A program made the position numbers and the translations under genes. Shown here in pieces: positions 42,746 through 51,682 of a DNA stretch of 64,000 bases (its first letter is position 1; every line of letters begins with the position of its first letter). Source of the DNA: Haliscomenobacter sp041740695 (lineage in GTDB: Bacteria; Bacteroidota; Bacteroidia; Chitinophagales; Saprospiraceae); NCBI RefSeq assembly GCF_041740695.1, contig NZ_JBGSLK010000093.1, forward strand, positions 62,001-126,000. Reading direction: 5' to 3'. Below the pieces are notes generated by a model, which did no database searches, was not told where the DNA came from, and worked only from the letters and a program-made list of their open reading frames with translations.

Positions 42746-42946
42746 TCAATCATCATCTTTTTCCTCTGATTGTTTGGATGCAAAAAATTGCCTTGCAATG
42801 CGAAAAACGCCATACGCCAGGAAGAGAACCCCAAGTAGGGTGTTCACAGCAATAGGACTAATAGGTTTTATTTTGAGGACAAACACGCCGGCGAGAATAT
42901 AGGCTAGTCCAAACAATGATAAAAAAGCAATACGAAGGAGATTCAT
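42746..42946 (-). CDS. Small two-helix membrane protein
   Basis: 66 residues: two hydrophobic helices (LLRIAFLSLFGLAYILAGVFVL and IAVNTLLGVLFLAYGVFRI) and a very acidic tail (KQSEEKDDD). No family recognised. It lies between tonB and the PstS-like gene, 18 bases upstream of the latter, in the same direction, so it is likely a genuine operon member rather than a chance frame. Confidence 0.65.
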   Translation of the reverse strand: MNLLRIAFLSLFGLAYILAGVFVLKIKPISPIAVNTLLGVLFLAYGVFRIARQFFASKQSEEKDDD

Positions 42947-42950
42947 TTTA

Positions 42951-43039
42951 GTTGAAGGGTTGAAAAGTTGAAGGGTTGAAAAGTTAGAGTTGAAGAGTTG
43001 TTTTACTCTTCAACTCTTCAACCTTAAACTTTTCAACTC
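42951..43039. repeat. GTTGAAGG tandem-repeat hairpin inside tonB operon
   Basis: The left arm has alternating GTTGAAGG and GTTGAAAA octamers (42951-42984), the right arm TTCAACTCTTCAACC and AAACTTTTCAACTCC (to 43039). A core stem AGAGTTGAAGAGT / ACTCTTCAACTCT (42986-42998 and 43005-43017) is perfect. It separates tonB from the small membrane gene, so it may trim the transcript between the two halves of the operon. Confidence 0.82.
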
Positions 43040-43046
43040 CTTAGAC

Positions 43047-43907
43047 TTACTCGAGTTTGAAGCGGATTGGCAAGTTAAACTGAACCCGAACTGGTTGTCC
43101 GCGTTGTTTACCTGGTTGCCACTTAGGCATGCTGCGTACTACGCGCAATGCTTCTTCGTCGCAACCTGCACCAATACCTTTGACTACGTTCGCAGCAGCA
43201 ATAGAACCATCTCGTTCTACTACGAATTGCACAACGACCATCCCCTCTACACCGTTTTCCTTCGCAATGGTTGGATATTCGATGTTTTGAGCAAGGTAAC
43301 GGAGCAATGCAGCTTGACCATCAGGAAAAGAAGGCATTTGTTCAACCACCTTGAATACCTCTTGGGTAGGTTTGGGTGGTTCTACCTCTTTTATAATTTC
43401 TGGTGGCGCTTCTTCGATAGGTTCATCACCAAGGCCAGCTACAACACCGTCGTCGCTACCTTCTTGCGTTTTGGTGCTGATCTCCACGTCCTTCATTTCT
43501 TCGACGGTTGGTGGTGGAACTTCTTCAACCACTTCTTCATCTTTTTTAACCACCGGGATGGTAAAAGCGATGGTTGGGCGTGCAGGCGGCGGCTCCACCG
43601 GTGGTGGTGGTGGTGGCGGTTCCTGCTTCGGATCGACAGATGGCGGCTCCGACAGGGTTACCTCGACGTTCAAAGTCTCGTCTTCGGCTACTTTGTCGCG
43701 AATGAACGATACAATACCAGGAAGAGCAGCTGCAAAAGCTAGCAAGAGAATGGCTAGGATCGTACCGCGGGTCATACGTTTGTAGTATGCTTTGCGCAGT
43801 TGATAGGCACCATATTCTTTGTTCCGATACTGAAAAATCAGATCATCCAAGTCCGCCTTCATGAAGTCTCCGACAAACCCGGTTTTGGATACATCGTTCG
43901 TATTCAT
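43047..43907 (-). CDS. tonB: Energy transducer TonB
   Basis: A 286-residue TonB. One N-terminal membrane helix (TILAILLLAFAAALPGIVSFI, about 49-69) follows a cytoplasmic stretch with the Bacteroidota signature YRNKEYGAYQLRKAYYKR. The periplasmic linker is rich in Pro and Glu (QEPPPPPPPVEPPP). The C-terminal TonB domain has YPTIAKENGVEGMVVVQFVVERDG and MPKWQPGKQRGQPVRVQFNLPI. It carries the energy of the ExbB/ExbD motor to outer-membrane transporters such as SusC. An internal Met16 (MKADLDDL) is an alternative start. Operon order exbB-exbD-exbD-tonB. Confidence 0.95.
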   Translation of the reverse strand: MNTNDVSKTGFVGDFMKADLDDLIFQYRNKEYGAYQLRKAYYKRMTRGTILAILLLAFAAALPGIVSFIRDKVAEDETLNVEVTLSEPPSVDPKQEPPPPPPPVEPPPARPTIAFTIPVVKKDEEVVEEVPPPTVEEMKDVEISTKTQEGSDDGVVAGLGDEPIEEAPPEIIKEVEPPKPTQEVFKVVEQMPSFPDGQAALLRYLAQNIEYPTIAKENGVEGMVVVQFVVERDGSIAAANVVKGIGAGCDEEALRVVRSMPKWQPGKQRGQPVRVQFNLPIRFKLE

Positions 43908-43926
43908 GAGGAATCATTTTAAATGG

Positions 43927-44514
43927 TTATTTAAGCTTCAGGGAGTTGAATCCCTTGATTGGGCGCAAACGGTTGCCAGAACCTAACGCAATCAATGAAT
44001 CAATAGAATTGAAATCATCAATGATTGCATAACGTTTAACACCCGTGATTGCCATTTCATCCAGTACATCTACCATGTTCCGGTATTTGGATTCTGGTAG
44101 TGGTTTGATCATGACAAACAGTTCGTCTTTGTTGCCCCACTGTTCTTGTACTGCTTTTTGACGATCTTTGATCATCGAGCGCAACCCAGTGCGAGAGAAC
44201 GTAACACTGTCAACTTTTACCCCAGTAGCGTCATCGGCACCAACATAGCAGTACACCATGTCGCGTTTGCCAAGAACGATTGCGTAAGTTTTTGATTGCT
44301 TGATCGGCGCTTCTTCAACCTCTTGATCGTCTTCCTTTGCTGGTTTGTTTACTTCCATCGCCTTAGGCTTACTGAAAGTAGTTGCCAACATGAAAAACGT
44401 AATCAGAAGAAACCCCAAGTCAACCATCGCAGTCAAATCCACACGGGTTGACTGCTTTTTAGATCGCGATTTTTTGCCTTTCCCCCCCTTATCGGGGATG
44501 TTCATTTCTGCCAT
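43927..44514 (-). CDS. exbD: ExbD-family biopolymer transport protein
   Basis: A 195-residue ExbD: one N-terminal membrane helix (STRVDLTAMVDLGFLLITFFMLATTF), with the essential Asp of the family in TAMVDLGFL. A long periplasmic domain follows with FVMIKPLPESKYRNMVDVLDEM, typical of the Bacteroidota subgroup. It forms the proton-driven motor with ExbB. It is 19 bases upstream of tonB. A basic N-terminal stretch (GGKGKKSRSKKQ) lies in the cytoplasm. Two ExbD paralogs in a row are common in this phylum. Confidence 0.93.
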   Translation of the reverse strand: MAEMNIPDKGGKGKKSRSKKQSTRVDLTAMVDLGFLLITFFMLATTFSKPKAMEVNKPAKEDDQEVEEAPIKQSKTYAIVLGKRDMVYCYVGADDATGVKVDSVTFSRTGLRSMIKDRQKAVQEQWGNKDELFVMIKPLPESKYRNMVDVLDEMAITGVKRYAIIDDFNSIDSLIALGSGNRLRPIKGFNSLKLK

Positions 44515-44556
44515 GGCTGTAGCGCTTTTATGGACTTAGAATAGGGTTACCTTCGA

Positions 44557-45219
44557 TTATTCCTTTGCAGTGCTGGCTTCACCAGAACCACGTGCAGAGG
44601 TAATCAAGTTAAATTTGTTGACCTTTTTTTGCTGAAGCTGTGCGATTACTTCATTCACAGCCTCATAGTCAGCTTCTTTGTCTGCCTTGATGGCAATCTT
44701 CATTATTTCACTGGGTGGACGACCCTCGGCAACGCGAATTTCTTCATTGGACAGGCGAATCAATTGCACCAAATCCATAAATTCACTTTGTTTGGGTGGA
44801 ATCACTTCCAGTGAAATTCCCGCTTGTTTCGATCGGGAACGATCATCATTCGACATTGAAAGCAACTTTGGCAACTGCGACATGGGTACACCAAAAGCGT
44901 CAAGCAAACGGAACGCATTGGTTTGCGCTGGGGTCAAATTTAAGGAATAACGTTCCTTAAGTTTTTCCAGTAGGCGCAACCGGGTATTTTGGTCGTCAAC
45001 CCCCATAAATACCTGCCCATCTTTATTGACTTGGATGAGCAAGATATTTCTTTCCGGCAACTTCGTTTGGGCAGTTGATGCAGGGATGTTGATTTCAGCA
45101 ACCTCATTGGGACGGAACTTCGTAGTCAAAATGAAGAACGTCAACAAGAGGAATGCTACGTCGCACATCGCCGTCATGTCAATTGTCGTGCTTTTCCGAG
45201 CAACTTTGATTTTGGCCAT
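44557..45219 (-). CDS. exbD: ExbD-family biopolymer transport protein
   Basis: A 220-residue ExbD paralog: membrane helix TTIDMTAMCDVAFLLLTFFILTTKF with the conserved Asp in AMCDVAFLL, then a periplasmic domain with NILLIQVNKDGQVFMG and IMKIAIKADKEADYEAVNEVIAQLQ. It differs clearly from the next ExbD (different loop lengths), so the two are not recent duplicates. It lies 86 bases after exbB and 42 bases before the second exbD. Confidence 0.93.
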   Translation of the reverse strand: MAKIKVARKSTTIDMTAMCDVAFLLLTFFILTTKFRPNEVAEINIPASTAQTKLPERNILLIQVNKDGQVFMGVDDQNTRLRLLEKLKERYSLNLTPAQTNAFRLLDAFGVPMSQLPKLLSMSNDDRSRSKQAGISLEVIPPKQSEFMDLVQLIRLSNEEIRVAEGRPPSEIMKIAIKADKEADYEAVNEVIAQLQQKKVNKFNLITSARGSGEASTAKE

Positions 45220-45305
45220 AATACTTCTTTTTAAAAGAGCACTACCTACCTAGATGCAGGCTTTCTGCAAAGTGGTGTGTGGCAGTGCAATTTTTTTAAA
45301 AAAAA

Positions 45306-46145
45306 TTACTTGTGCTTAGCAGCAAAAGTTTGAGCAATGCTGAAGCCGGCCTCATCGATCGCGTAGGTCATACCATCGATACGGGTAGTAAAGAAGTTGT
45401 AGAAAATAATCGCAAAGGCTGAAGTACCGATACCCAAGGCAGTGTTGATCAAGGCTTCAGAGATACCTGAAGACAATGCAACTGCATCAGGAGCACCGGC
45501 AGTCGCCAAAGCGGAGAAGGCCTTGATCATACCAATAACCGTACCCAACAGACCCAACAGCGTTGCGATCGAAGAGATGGTTGCCAGGATTACCAGGTTT
45601 CTTTCCAACATGGGCAATTCCAAAGAAGTCGCTTCTTCAATTTCTTTGGTGATGGCCAAAACTTTTTGGTCGCGGTCTAAAGCTTCAGTTGTAATCGCCA
45701 TTTCCTGGTATTTCTCCAAGCCGGCTTTAACAACATTGGCTACTGAGCCTCTTTGCTTGTCACATTCAGCGATAGCACTTGAAACATTGTCGCCAGAAAG
45801 GAAAGACTGTACCTTTTTAACAAAGTTAGGAATAGAGCCTTTGCCACTAGCAGCAGTGATGGTCAGGATGCGCTCCACGAACACAGCCATTACCAGCAAA
45901 AAGTTGGCCATCAGAATGGGTACCATGGTTCCCCCTTTGTACATCATACCGAAGTAGTTGTTTGGCTTTGGGTGACCTTTTGGGTTTCCATTCTCAAAGT
46001 TGTCAGGATTACCCAACACAAATTGAAACAACAAGTAGGCTACAACCAACAAGATCGGGATAAGCAGATAAGCGAAAATGCGGCTGAATTGTCCAGACTC
46101 AGCTTTTTTAGCTGTACTAACAGCTGGTTTTGTCAATTTACTCAT
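45306..46145 (-). CDS. exbB: MotA/TolQ/ExbB proton channel protein
   Basis: A 279-residue ExbB-like inner-membrane protein with helices at about 23-45 (IFAYLLIPILLVVAYLLFQFVLG), around 73-92 (MVPILMANFLLVMAVFVERIL), 183-205 and 230-255 (ERNLVILATISSIATLLGLLGTVIGMI, ALINTALGIGTSAFAIIFYNFF). The channel signature LLGLLGTVIGMIKAFSAL is present. It assembles a pentameric proton pathway with ExbD. First gene of its operon, whose promoter should lie in the 354 bases upstream. Confidence 0.94.
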   Translation of the reverse strand: MSKLTKPAVSTAKKAESGQFSRIFAYLLIPILLVVAYLLFQFVLGNPDNFENGNPKGHPKPNNYFGMMYKGGTMVPILMANFLLVMAVFVERILTITAASGKGSIPNFVKKVQSFLSGDNVSSAIAECDKQRGSVANVVKAGLEKYQEMAITTEALDRDQKVLAITKEIEEATSLELPMLERNLVILATISSIATLLGLLGTVIGMIKAFSALATAGAPDAVALSSGISEALINTALGIGTSAFAIIFYNFFTTRIDGMTYAIDEAGFSIAQTFAAKHK

Positions 46146-46499
46146 GGCTAATCAGGATTTTAGAAAAAAATTATTTTTTAGTTAACAAATGTTTTACCAA
46201 AAGGAAACGTGGGAAGGAAGTGTTCGCAGCCGTGAAGATAAACAAAAGATAATTCTTTGCAAGTATAAAATTTCCCGGAAAATATGGCTTTGCACAGCTT
46301 ATGACAATAATAAAGAGGTGACAACGTAGACTAAAACACAACAAGTGGTATAATTTGATGGGTAATATTTTGATAGTGTTGAAAATACAATAAGAAAGGG
46401 GCAAAATGCGATCATTTTGCCCCTTTTTCAATAGATTTTATTATTTGTAAAAAGTACAAGATTTTTTATTTGGCCAGCAATCTTGCTCTTTTTGTGCAC
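46146..46499. other. Gap between exbB and nuoN
   Basis: This AT-rich stretch holds the exbB leader and the nuo operon terminator (46395-46428). No coding signal or repeat is otherwise seen; a loose TATCTTTTG (- strand, around 46240-46250) is one base off the -7 consensus and is the best promoter hint for exbB. Confidence 0.4.
46395..46428. terminator. nuo operon terminator
   Basis: AAAGGGGCAAAAT (46395-46407) pairs perfectly with ATTTTGCCCCTTT (46414-46426), with T-rich sequence on either side (TTTTTC on +, TTTCTTATT on -). It lies 74 bases after the nuoN stop on the - strand. Confidence 0.85.
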
Positions 46500-47879
46500 C
46501 TACCAGCCGTTTAATACGACATTGGGAAAAATGCCCAGCACCAACAGTACCAAGGTACAGATCACTAAGACTGCTGAATAGCCGAGCACATATGGTACTG
46601 TAACCGGCCCCTCCGCAGCACTTTGGAAGGCAGTACGCATGACTCTGAAGTAGTAAAAAATGCCTATTGCGGAATTTAATGCGGCCAGCACCACCAACCA
46701 GGCATAACCATTGTGCAGTGCATCTACAAAAACGGCATATTTGCCAATGAACCCAGCAAGTGGAGGGATTCCCGCCAATGAAAGCATCGCTAGCACCAGA
46801 CAAAAGGTAAGCAGGGGTTTGCTTTGATACAATCCCTTGAGCCCATCAATGGATCCAGAGCCCAAACTTTCTTTAACAGTCAGGTATACTGCGATGGCAA
46901 TTACGTTGGCAATGGAATAAACCAACATATAATACAGTACGGTAGAGGAGGAGTTGGCCCCTAAACCAACCAGTGCCAGCATCACATAACCCGCATTGGC
47001 GATACTCGAGAATGCCAACAAACGTTTCAGATTATTTTGGTTCAAAGCCATTAAGTTGCCTATAGTCATCGTTAAAGCAGACAATACTGCAAGCAATGGA
47101 GTAAAACTGTCTCCAATGGGTGCAATAGCCTGGGTCAAAAAGCGCAAGAAACCTCCAAACGCAGCGGTTTTTGCTACAGTTGCCATAAACACCATGATTA
47201 CGGCTGGAGAACCTTGATATACATCCGGTGCCCAAAAGTGAAAAGGCGCAGCCGAAATTTTGAAAATGAAAGCAATCATGATCAGCATAACCCCCAGTTT
47301 CACCAAAGCAGGAGTTTCTGGTGTGCTGCTCAGGTAGGCACTAATGGCGCCGAAATCAAAACTGCCGCTCATCCCGTACATCAACACCATGCCCAAAAGC
47401 AGGAAAACGGTAATGAAAGAGCCCATCAGGAAGTACTTCAAACCCGCTTCGTTGGAAAGCAGGTTGTTTCGTTCGCTGGTTGCCAATATATATAATGGTA
47501 TAGACAAGATTTCCAGACCAACAAAAAACATCACCAGATTATAACTGCCAACCATAATCATGCCCCCAACGACCGAAAACAGGAACAAGGCATAAATGTC
47601 GCCCAGGTGCTCGTGATTGTCGCGGTAATATCGACGGCTCAGGATCAGAATGACCAAAGTTACGCCCATTAGTACAGCTGAAAAATTGACCGCAAAACTG
47701 TCAAATTTCAACATACCGGAATAAACGGGAGCATCTTGCAAGTTCTGAGGTAGCAAATTGGCCACAAAGGCCGCCAGGGTAGCCACTAAAACCGCGGGCA
47801 GGGCCAGCTTTTTTAGCTTATATGCCCCAATAAACATGGACAAGATGCCCGCAAGTGAAAGTATAATGATCGGATACAT
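46500..47879 (-). CDS. nuoN: NADH-quinone oxidoreductase subunit N
   Basis: A 459-residue antiporter-like membrane subunit of complex I with about 14 helices. Family markers are KYFLMGSFITVFLLLGMVLMYG (TM5 Lys/Glu region), FKISAAPFHFWAPDVYQGSPAVIMVFMATVAKTAA, and NNLKRLLAFSSIANAGYVMLALVGL. It carries one proton path. Last gene of the operon, 24 bases after nuoM. Confidence 0.95.
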   Translation of the reverse strand: MYPIIILSLAGILSMFIGAYKLKKLALPAVLVATLAAFVANLLPQNLQDAPVYSGMLKFDSFAVNFSAVLMGVTLVILILSRRYYRDNHEHLGDIYALFLFSVVGGMIMVGSYNLVMFFVGLEILSIPLYILATSERNNLLSNEAGLKYFLMGSFITVFLLLGMVLMYGMSGSFDFGAISAYLSSTPETPALVKLGVMLIMIAFIFKISAAPFHFWAPDVYQGSPAVIMVFMATVAKTAAFGGFLRFLTQAIAPIGDSFTPLLAVLSALTMTIGNLMALNQNNLKRLLAFSSIANAGYVMLALVGLGANSSSTVLYYMLVYSIANVIAIAVYLTVKESLGSGSIDGLKGLYQSKPLLTFCLVLAMLSLAGIPPLAGFIGKYAVFVDALHNGYAWLVVLAALNSAIGIFYYFRVMRTAFQSAAEGPVTVPYVLGYSAVLVICTLVLLVLGIFPNVVLNGW

Positions 47880-47903
47880 ACTTTATGATTAATGGGTCGT
47901 TCT

Positions 47904-49340
47904 TCAAAGGGATTGCAACAATTGTTCGATAGAAGGCTGCGCAATGCGCGTAATTGCGCTTGGCAACAAACCCATCAAAATGATCGCGATGACAATGGGA
48001 ACCAGCACTGCTTTGTCCCAGATATCCAGATCTGGAAAAGTACTGACTTTGGTTTCCCCCAGCATGACACCTTGATAAGATTTGAACATGTATACTGCAC
48101 CCAGGATAACCCCCGAACCAGCTACCAAACTCCATACCCAGTTTTGTTTGAACAAGGAGGAAAGTAGCATAAATTCACCAGGGAAACCATTGGTCAAAGG
48201 CAAGGCTACACTACCAAGTAATACTACAAAATAAGTAGTTGCAAACCAGGGCGCAATGTTTCGAATCCCACCCAGCATAGCAATCTCATTGGTTTGGGTA
48301 CGTTCCATCAAGATAGCACAGATGTAAAATAAACCAATGGCGTTCACACCGTGGGCAAACATCTGTAGCATCGATCCCATCAAACCTTCCATACTTACCG
48401 TCAAAATCCCCGCGGCGATTAAACCAACGTGGGCAATGGAAGCGTAAGCAAACAAACGTTTGAGGTCCTTTTGTTGAATGGCGATCACACTGGCATAAGC
48501 AATACCGATGACGATCAGCCAAATCATCCACTGACTGTGTTGTTGCAGTGCATTGGGTGCAATGGGCAATACCCAGCGAATGATGCTGTACAAACCCATT
48601 TTGAGCATGATGCCCGAAAGCAACATCGTACCCGCCGTTGGAGCTTGTGTATAAGTATCTGGCTGCCAGGTATGGAATGGGAAAACCGGTATTTTAATGG
48701 CGTAAGCGAGCATAAAAGACAGTAACACAAAAGTTTCCGCTTCAGGGCTCAAGTTTACCTTATAAACATTGCTGATGTCGAAGGAGGCTGGGCTCCATTG
48801 TTGGCTCAGAAAAATGATGGCCACCAACATTAACAAACTACCGACTAGCGTATAGATGAAGAACTTCATGGCTGTTTTGCGGTGTTGGCCTGAGCCCCAC
48901 AACAAAACCAGAAAGTAAGCCGGAATGAGTGCCAATTCCCAAAATATATAGTACAAGAACAAGTCCTGAGCGACAAATACCCCGGTCATTGCACCTTGCA
49001 TGATCAGCATCAGGCCATAAAATAGCCCCTGATGGTCATGGTTTTCTTTGAAAGTAGCAAGGAAAATCAGCGGTGACAACAAGTTGGTCAACAAAAGCAT
49101 GACCATACTGATGCCGTCGGCGCCTATGTGGTAACCAATCCCCAAAGTGGGCAACCATTCGCTTTTGGCTTCAAATTGAACACCTCCAGTTGGTACAAAA
49201 CTCGAAGCCATGTAAACGCTCAGGGCCGCAGCAACCAGGGAAAGCAACAGTGCCTGCCAGCGGGTAGTGCTGGTTCCTGGAATCAAAGTGAGGAGCAATC
49301 CTCCCAAAATGGGTATAAAGAGTAACAGAGTAGTCAGCAT
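47904..49340 (-). CDS. nuoM: NADH-quinone oxidoreductase subunit M
   Basis: A 478-residue proton-pumping membrane subunit with about 14 helices. Recognised by YYIFWELALIPAYFLVLLWG, AYAIKIPVFPFHTWQPDTYTQAPTAGTMLLSGIMLKMGLY, and KDLKRLFAYASIAHVGLIAAGI. The conserved Glu in WELALIP and Lys in AIKIP are present. It lies 11 bases downstream of nuoL. Confidence 0.96.
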   Translation of the reverse strand: MLTTLLLFIPILGGLLLTLIPGTSTTRWQALLLSLVAAALSVYMASSFVPTGGVQFEAKSEWLPTLGIGYHIGADGISMVMLLLTNLLSPLIFLATFKENHDHQGLFYGLMLIMQGAMTGVFVAQDLFLYYIFWELALIPAYFLVLLWGSGQHRKTAMKFFIYTLVGSLLMLVAIIFLSQQWSPASFDISNVYKVNLSPEAETFVLLSFMLAYAIKIPVFPFHTWQPDTYTQAPTAGTMLLSGIMLKMGLYSIIRWVLPIAPNALQQHSQWMIWLIVIGIAYASVIAIQQKDLKRLFAYASIAHVGLIAAGILTVSMEGLMGSMLQMFAHGVNAIGLFYICAILMERTQTNEIAMLGGIRNIAPWFATTYFVVLLGSVALPLTNGFPGEFMLLSSLFKQNWVWSLVAGSGVILGAVYMFKSYQGVMLGETKVSTFPDLDIWDKAVLVPIVIAIILMGLLPSAITRIAQPSIEQLLQSL

Positions 49341-49351
49341 GAGCGTTTTCG

Positions 49352-51247
49352 TTAAAACAGGATTTGTAATGCCAACAAGAGTATAATGCCCAGGGCAAAG
49401 ACGAAGAGGTACAAACCTACCGCGCCTTGTTGGATGTTTTTTAATAAGGCACCTGCATTCGTGACGGATTGACCTACACCATTGATGATCCCGTCAAGAA
49501 TTTTAGGGTCTACAACGCGGCCAAACCACTCCGATAAAAGTTGAGTGGGTTTTACAAAAAGGGCCTGGTACAATTCGTCTACAAAATATTTATGGCTGAG
49601 TACCCGACCAAAACCTTGTTCAGCTTCATCTTCGACTGGGACGGTATTTTTACCCACATAAATGGAATAGGCGAAGGCGATTACGGCTACAACCAGCGCC
49701 ACCACGATCCCCATCAAAATCCACTCGGTACTGGCCGAAATGGCATGCTGATGTTCATGGCCTTCCTCCATCCCCAGCACTCCCGCCAGAGTGTGTTGCA
49801 ACCAGTCGCCGCCACCCATCAGGGCGGGCCAGTTGAGAAAACCACCGATCACCGAAAGAACAGCCAGTACGCCCAACGGAGCCGTCATCGAAATCGGCGA
49901 TTCATGGGCATGGTGCAAAGTATCATGCTCCACACGACTTTGGCCGAAAAAGACCAAAAAGAACATGCGGAACATATAAAATACCGTCAGCAAGGAGGCG
50001 ATTACACCTGCTGCAAACAGCAATGGACTTTTTTCGTAAGCAGCCAGCAGGATTTGGTCTTTGGAAACGAAACCCGCGAAAGGAGGAATACCCGCAATGG
50101 CCAGGGTACCGACCAAAAATACGATGAAGGTAATGGGCAGTACCTTGCGCAAGGCCCCCATTTTACGGATGTCTTGCTCGCCGCCCAGGCCGTGGATCAC
50201 ACTACCCGCACCGAGGAACAACAAGGCTTTGAAAAAAGCGTGTGTCACCAGGTGAAAAAGAGCAGCGACATAGGCACCCAGTCCCAATGCAAAAAACATC
50301 AAACCCAACTGTGATACGGTAGAGTAGGCGAGGACCTTCTTAATGTCGTTTTGTTTCAAACCAATCGTAGCTGCAAAAATCGAGGTAGCCAATCCCACCA
50401 CCGTCAGCACTTGCATGCTAATGGGGCTCAAGTCGAACAACACGTGGCTACGGATGGTCAAGTAAATCCCCGCAGTAACCATTGTTGCTGCATGGATCAG
50501 GGCAGATACTGGAGTCGGGCCAGCCATCGCGTCGGGCAACCAAGTGTAAAGTGGAATTTGAGCACTTTTGCCCGCTGCCCCAACTATGAATAATAAGGTA
50601 ATGGCAGTCAGGGTGCTTACAGGTACTTGGCTCAAGGTTTCGGTATTAAAAACGCCAGAGTAGTTCAGCGTACCAAAATTGACCAAGATCAGGAACAAAC
50701 CCAGCAAAAAGCCAAGGTCTCCAATCCGGTTCATCACGAAGGCTTTTTTAGCTGCTTCGTTGTACTCATCTACTTTGAACCAGAAGCCAATCAACAAGTA
50801 AGAGCAGAGCCCTACACCTTCCCAACCTGCAAAAAGCAGGAGGTAGTTGTTGCTCATGACCAAAATGAGCATAAAAAACACGAACAAGTTGAGGTAGGCA
50901 AAAAAGTAATTGTGCCGCTCATCATCGTGCATGTAGCCCGTAGAATAAATATGAATCAAAGATCCTACCCCGCTGATCACCAGAACCATGATCAAGGAAA
51001 GGGGATCGACCAAAAAGCCAAAATCAACCGACCAGGTACCGCTAGATACCCAGGTGAATAAGTTTTGTTCCAAAGCGCCGTTGCTAAAAACTGCTCCCAT
51101 CAATCCAAGGGATAGAACAAAGGAGGCTAAAACACTTGCGCAACCGATCATTCCAGCCACTCCTTTGGGGAGCTGTTTTGCTCCTAAGCCCAGGACGAAA
51201 AAGCCGAGGAGCGGAAGCACGGGAATGAGCCAAATTAGGTTTTCCAT
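49352..51247 (-). CDS. nuoL: NADH-quinone oxidoreductase subunit L
   Basis: A 631-residue largest pump subunit with about 16 helices and the long C-terminal lateral helix (the last 100 residues). Markers are FFAYLNLFVFFMLILVMSNNYLLLFAGWEGVGLCSYLLIGFW, AGKSAQIPLYTWLPDAMAGPTPVSALIHAATMVTAGIYL, and NDIKKVLAYSTVSQLGLMFFALGLG. The ATG at 51245-51247 (MENLIWLIP) is chosen over a TTG two codons upstream. A tandem-repeat hairpin separates it from nuoK. Confidence 0.96.
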   Translation of the reverse strand: MENLIWLIPVLPLLGFFVLGLGAKQLPKGVAGMIGCASVLASFVLSLGLMGAVFSNGALEQNLFTWVSSGTWSVDFGFLVDPLSLIMVLVISGVGSLIHIYSTGYMHDDERHNYFFAYLNLFVFFMLILVMSNNYLLLFAGWEGVGLCSYLLIGFWFKVDEYNEAAKKAFVMNRIGDLGFLLGLFLILVNFGTLNYSGVFNTETLSQVPVSTLTAITLLFIVGAAGKSAQIPLYTWLPDAMAGPTPVSALIHAATMVTAGIYLTIRSHVLFDLSPISMQVLTVVGLATSIFAATIGLKQNDIKKVLAYSTVSQLGLMFFALGLGAYVAALFHLVTHAFFKALLFLGAGSVIHGLGGEQDIRKMGALRKVLPITFIVFLVGTLAIAGIPPFAGFVSKDQILLAAYEKSPLLFAAGVIASLLTVFYMFRMFFLVFFGQSRVEHDTLHHAHESPISMTAPLGVLAVLSVIGGFLNWPALMGGGDWLQHTLAGVLGMEEGHEHQHAISASTEWILMGIVVALVVAVIAFAYSIYVGKNTVPVEDEAEQGFGRVLSHKYFVDELYQALFVKPTQLLSEWFGRVVDPKILDGIINGVGQSVTNAGALLKNIQQGAVGLYLFVFALGIILLLALQILF

Positions 51248-51257
51248 AAACAAATAT

Positions 51258-51353
51258 TGAGGAAAGTTGAGAAGGTTGAGAAAGTTGAAAAGGTTGAGTT
51301 GGTTAAAGTGAACAGTCTAAACCTTCCTCAACTTTCCTAAACCTTCTCAACCT
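51258..51353. repeat. GGTTGAG tandem-repeat hairpin in nuoK-nuoL gap
   Basis: The left arm repeats (A)GTTGAGAAGG-type words (51258-51305); the right arm (51316-51353) repeats CCTTCCTCAACTTTCC. It is the same design as at 24234 but without the CG-rich core. It lies in the middle of the nuo operon, so it cannot terminate completely; partial attenuation or RNA processing would fit. Confidence 0.82.
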
Positions 51354-51356
51354 ACT

Positions 51357-51680
51357 TTACCATTTTAACTGCTTCAAAGCATTGACATCCACCGACTTGA
51401 CATTTCGATAGATCATCACCAAGATCGCCAGACCCAGTGCAACTTCCGCTGCGGCAACGACCATCACGAAAAAGACAAACACTTGTCCGCTGGGATCACC
51501 CCGGTGAGCAGAGAAGGCTACAGCCAGTAAATTGACCGCATTGAGCATCAATTCAATGGACATGAACACCACAATCATGTTGCGGCGCCGCAATACTCCC
51601 ACCATCCCAATGCAAAAAAGAACTAGGCTCAGGATCACAAACTGTTCGAGTGGAACCGTATCGAATATACTTTTTTCCAT
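51357..51680 (-). CDS. nuoK: NADH-quinone oxidoreductase subunit K
   Basis: A 107-residue membrane subunit with three helices. VLRRRNMIVVFMSIELMLNAVNLLAVAFS carries the conserved membrane Glu (SIELMLNAVNL), and VVAAAEVALGLAILVMIYRN carries the second Glu (AAAEVALGLAI), both needed for proton transfer. It lies two bases downstream of nuoJ. Confidence 0.95.
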   Translation of the reverse strand: MEKSIFDTVPLEQFVILSLVLFCIGMVGVLRRRNMIVVFMSIELMLNAVNLLAVAFSAHRGDPSGQVFVFFVMVVAAAEVALGLAILVMIYRNVKSVDVNALKQLKW

Positions 51681-51682
51681 AA

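Noticed and set aside
42990..43785. Open frames of 144-250 residues on the + strand across tonB
   Set aside because: Antisense to the well-supported TonB gene; runs of Gly, Ser and Trp arise from the complement of the Pro-rich linker.
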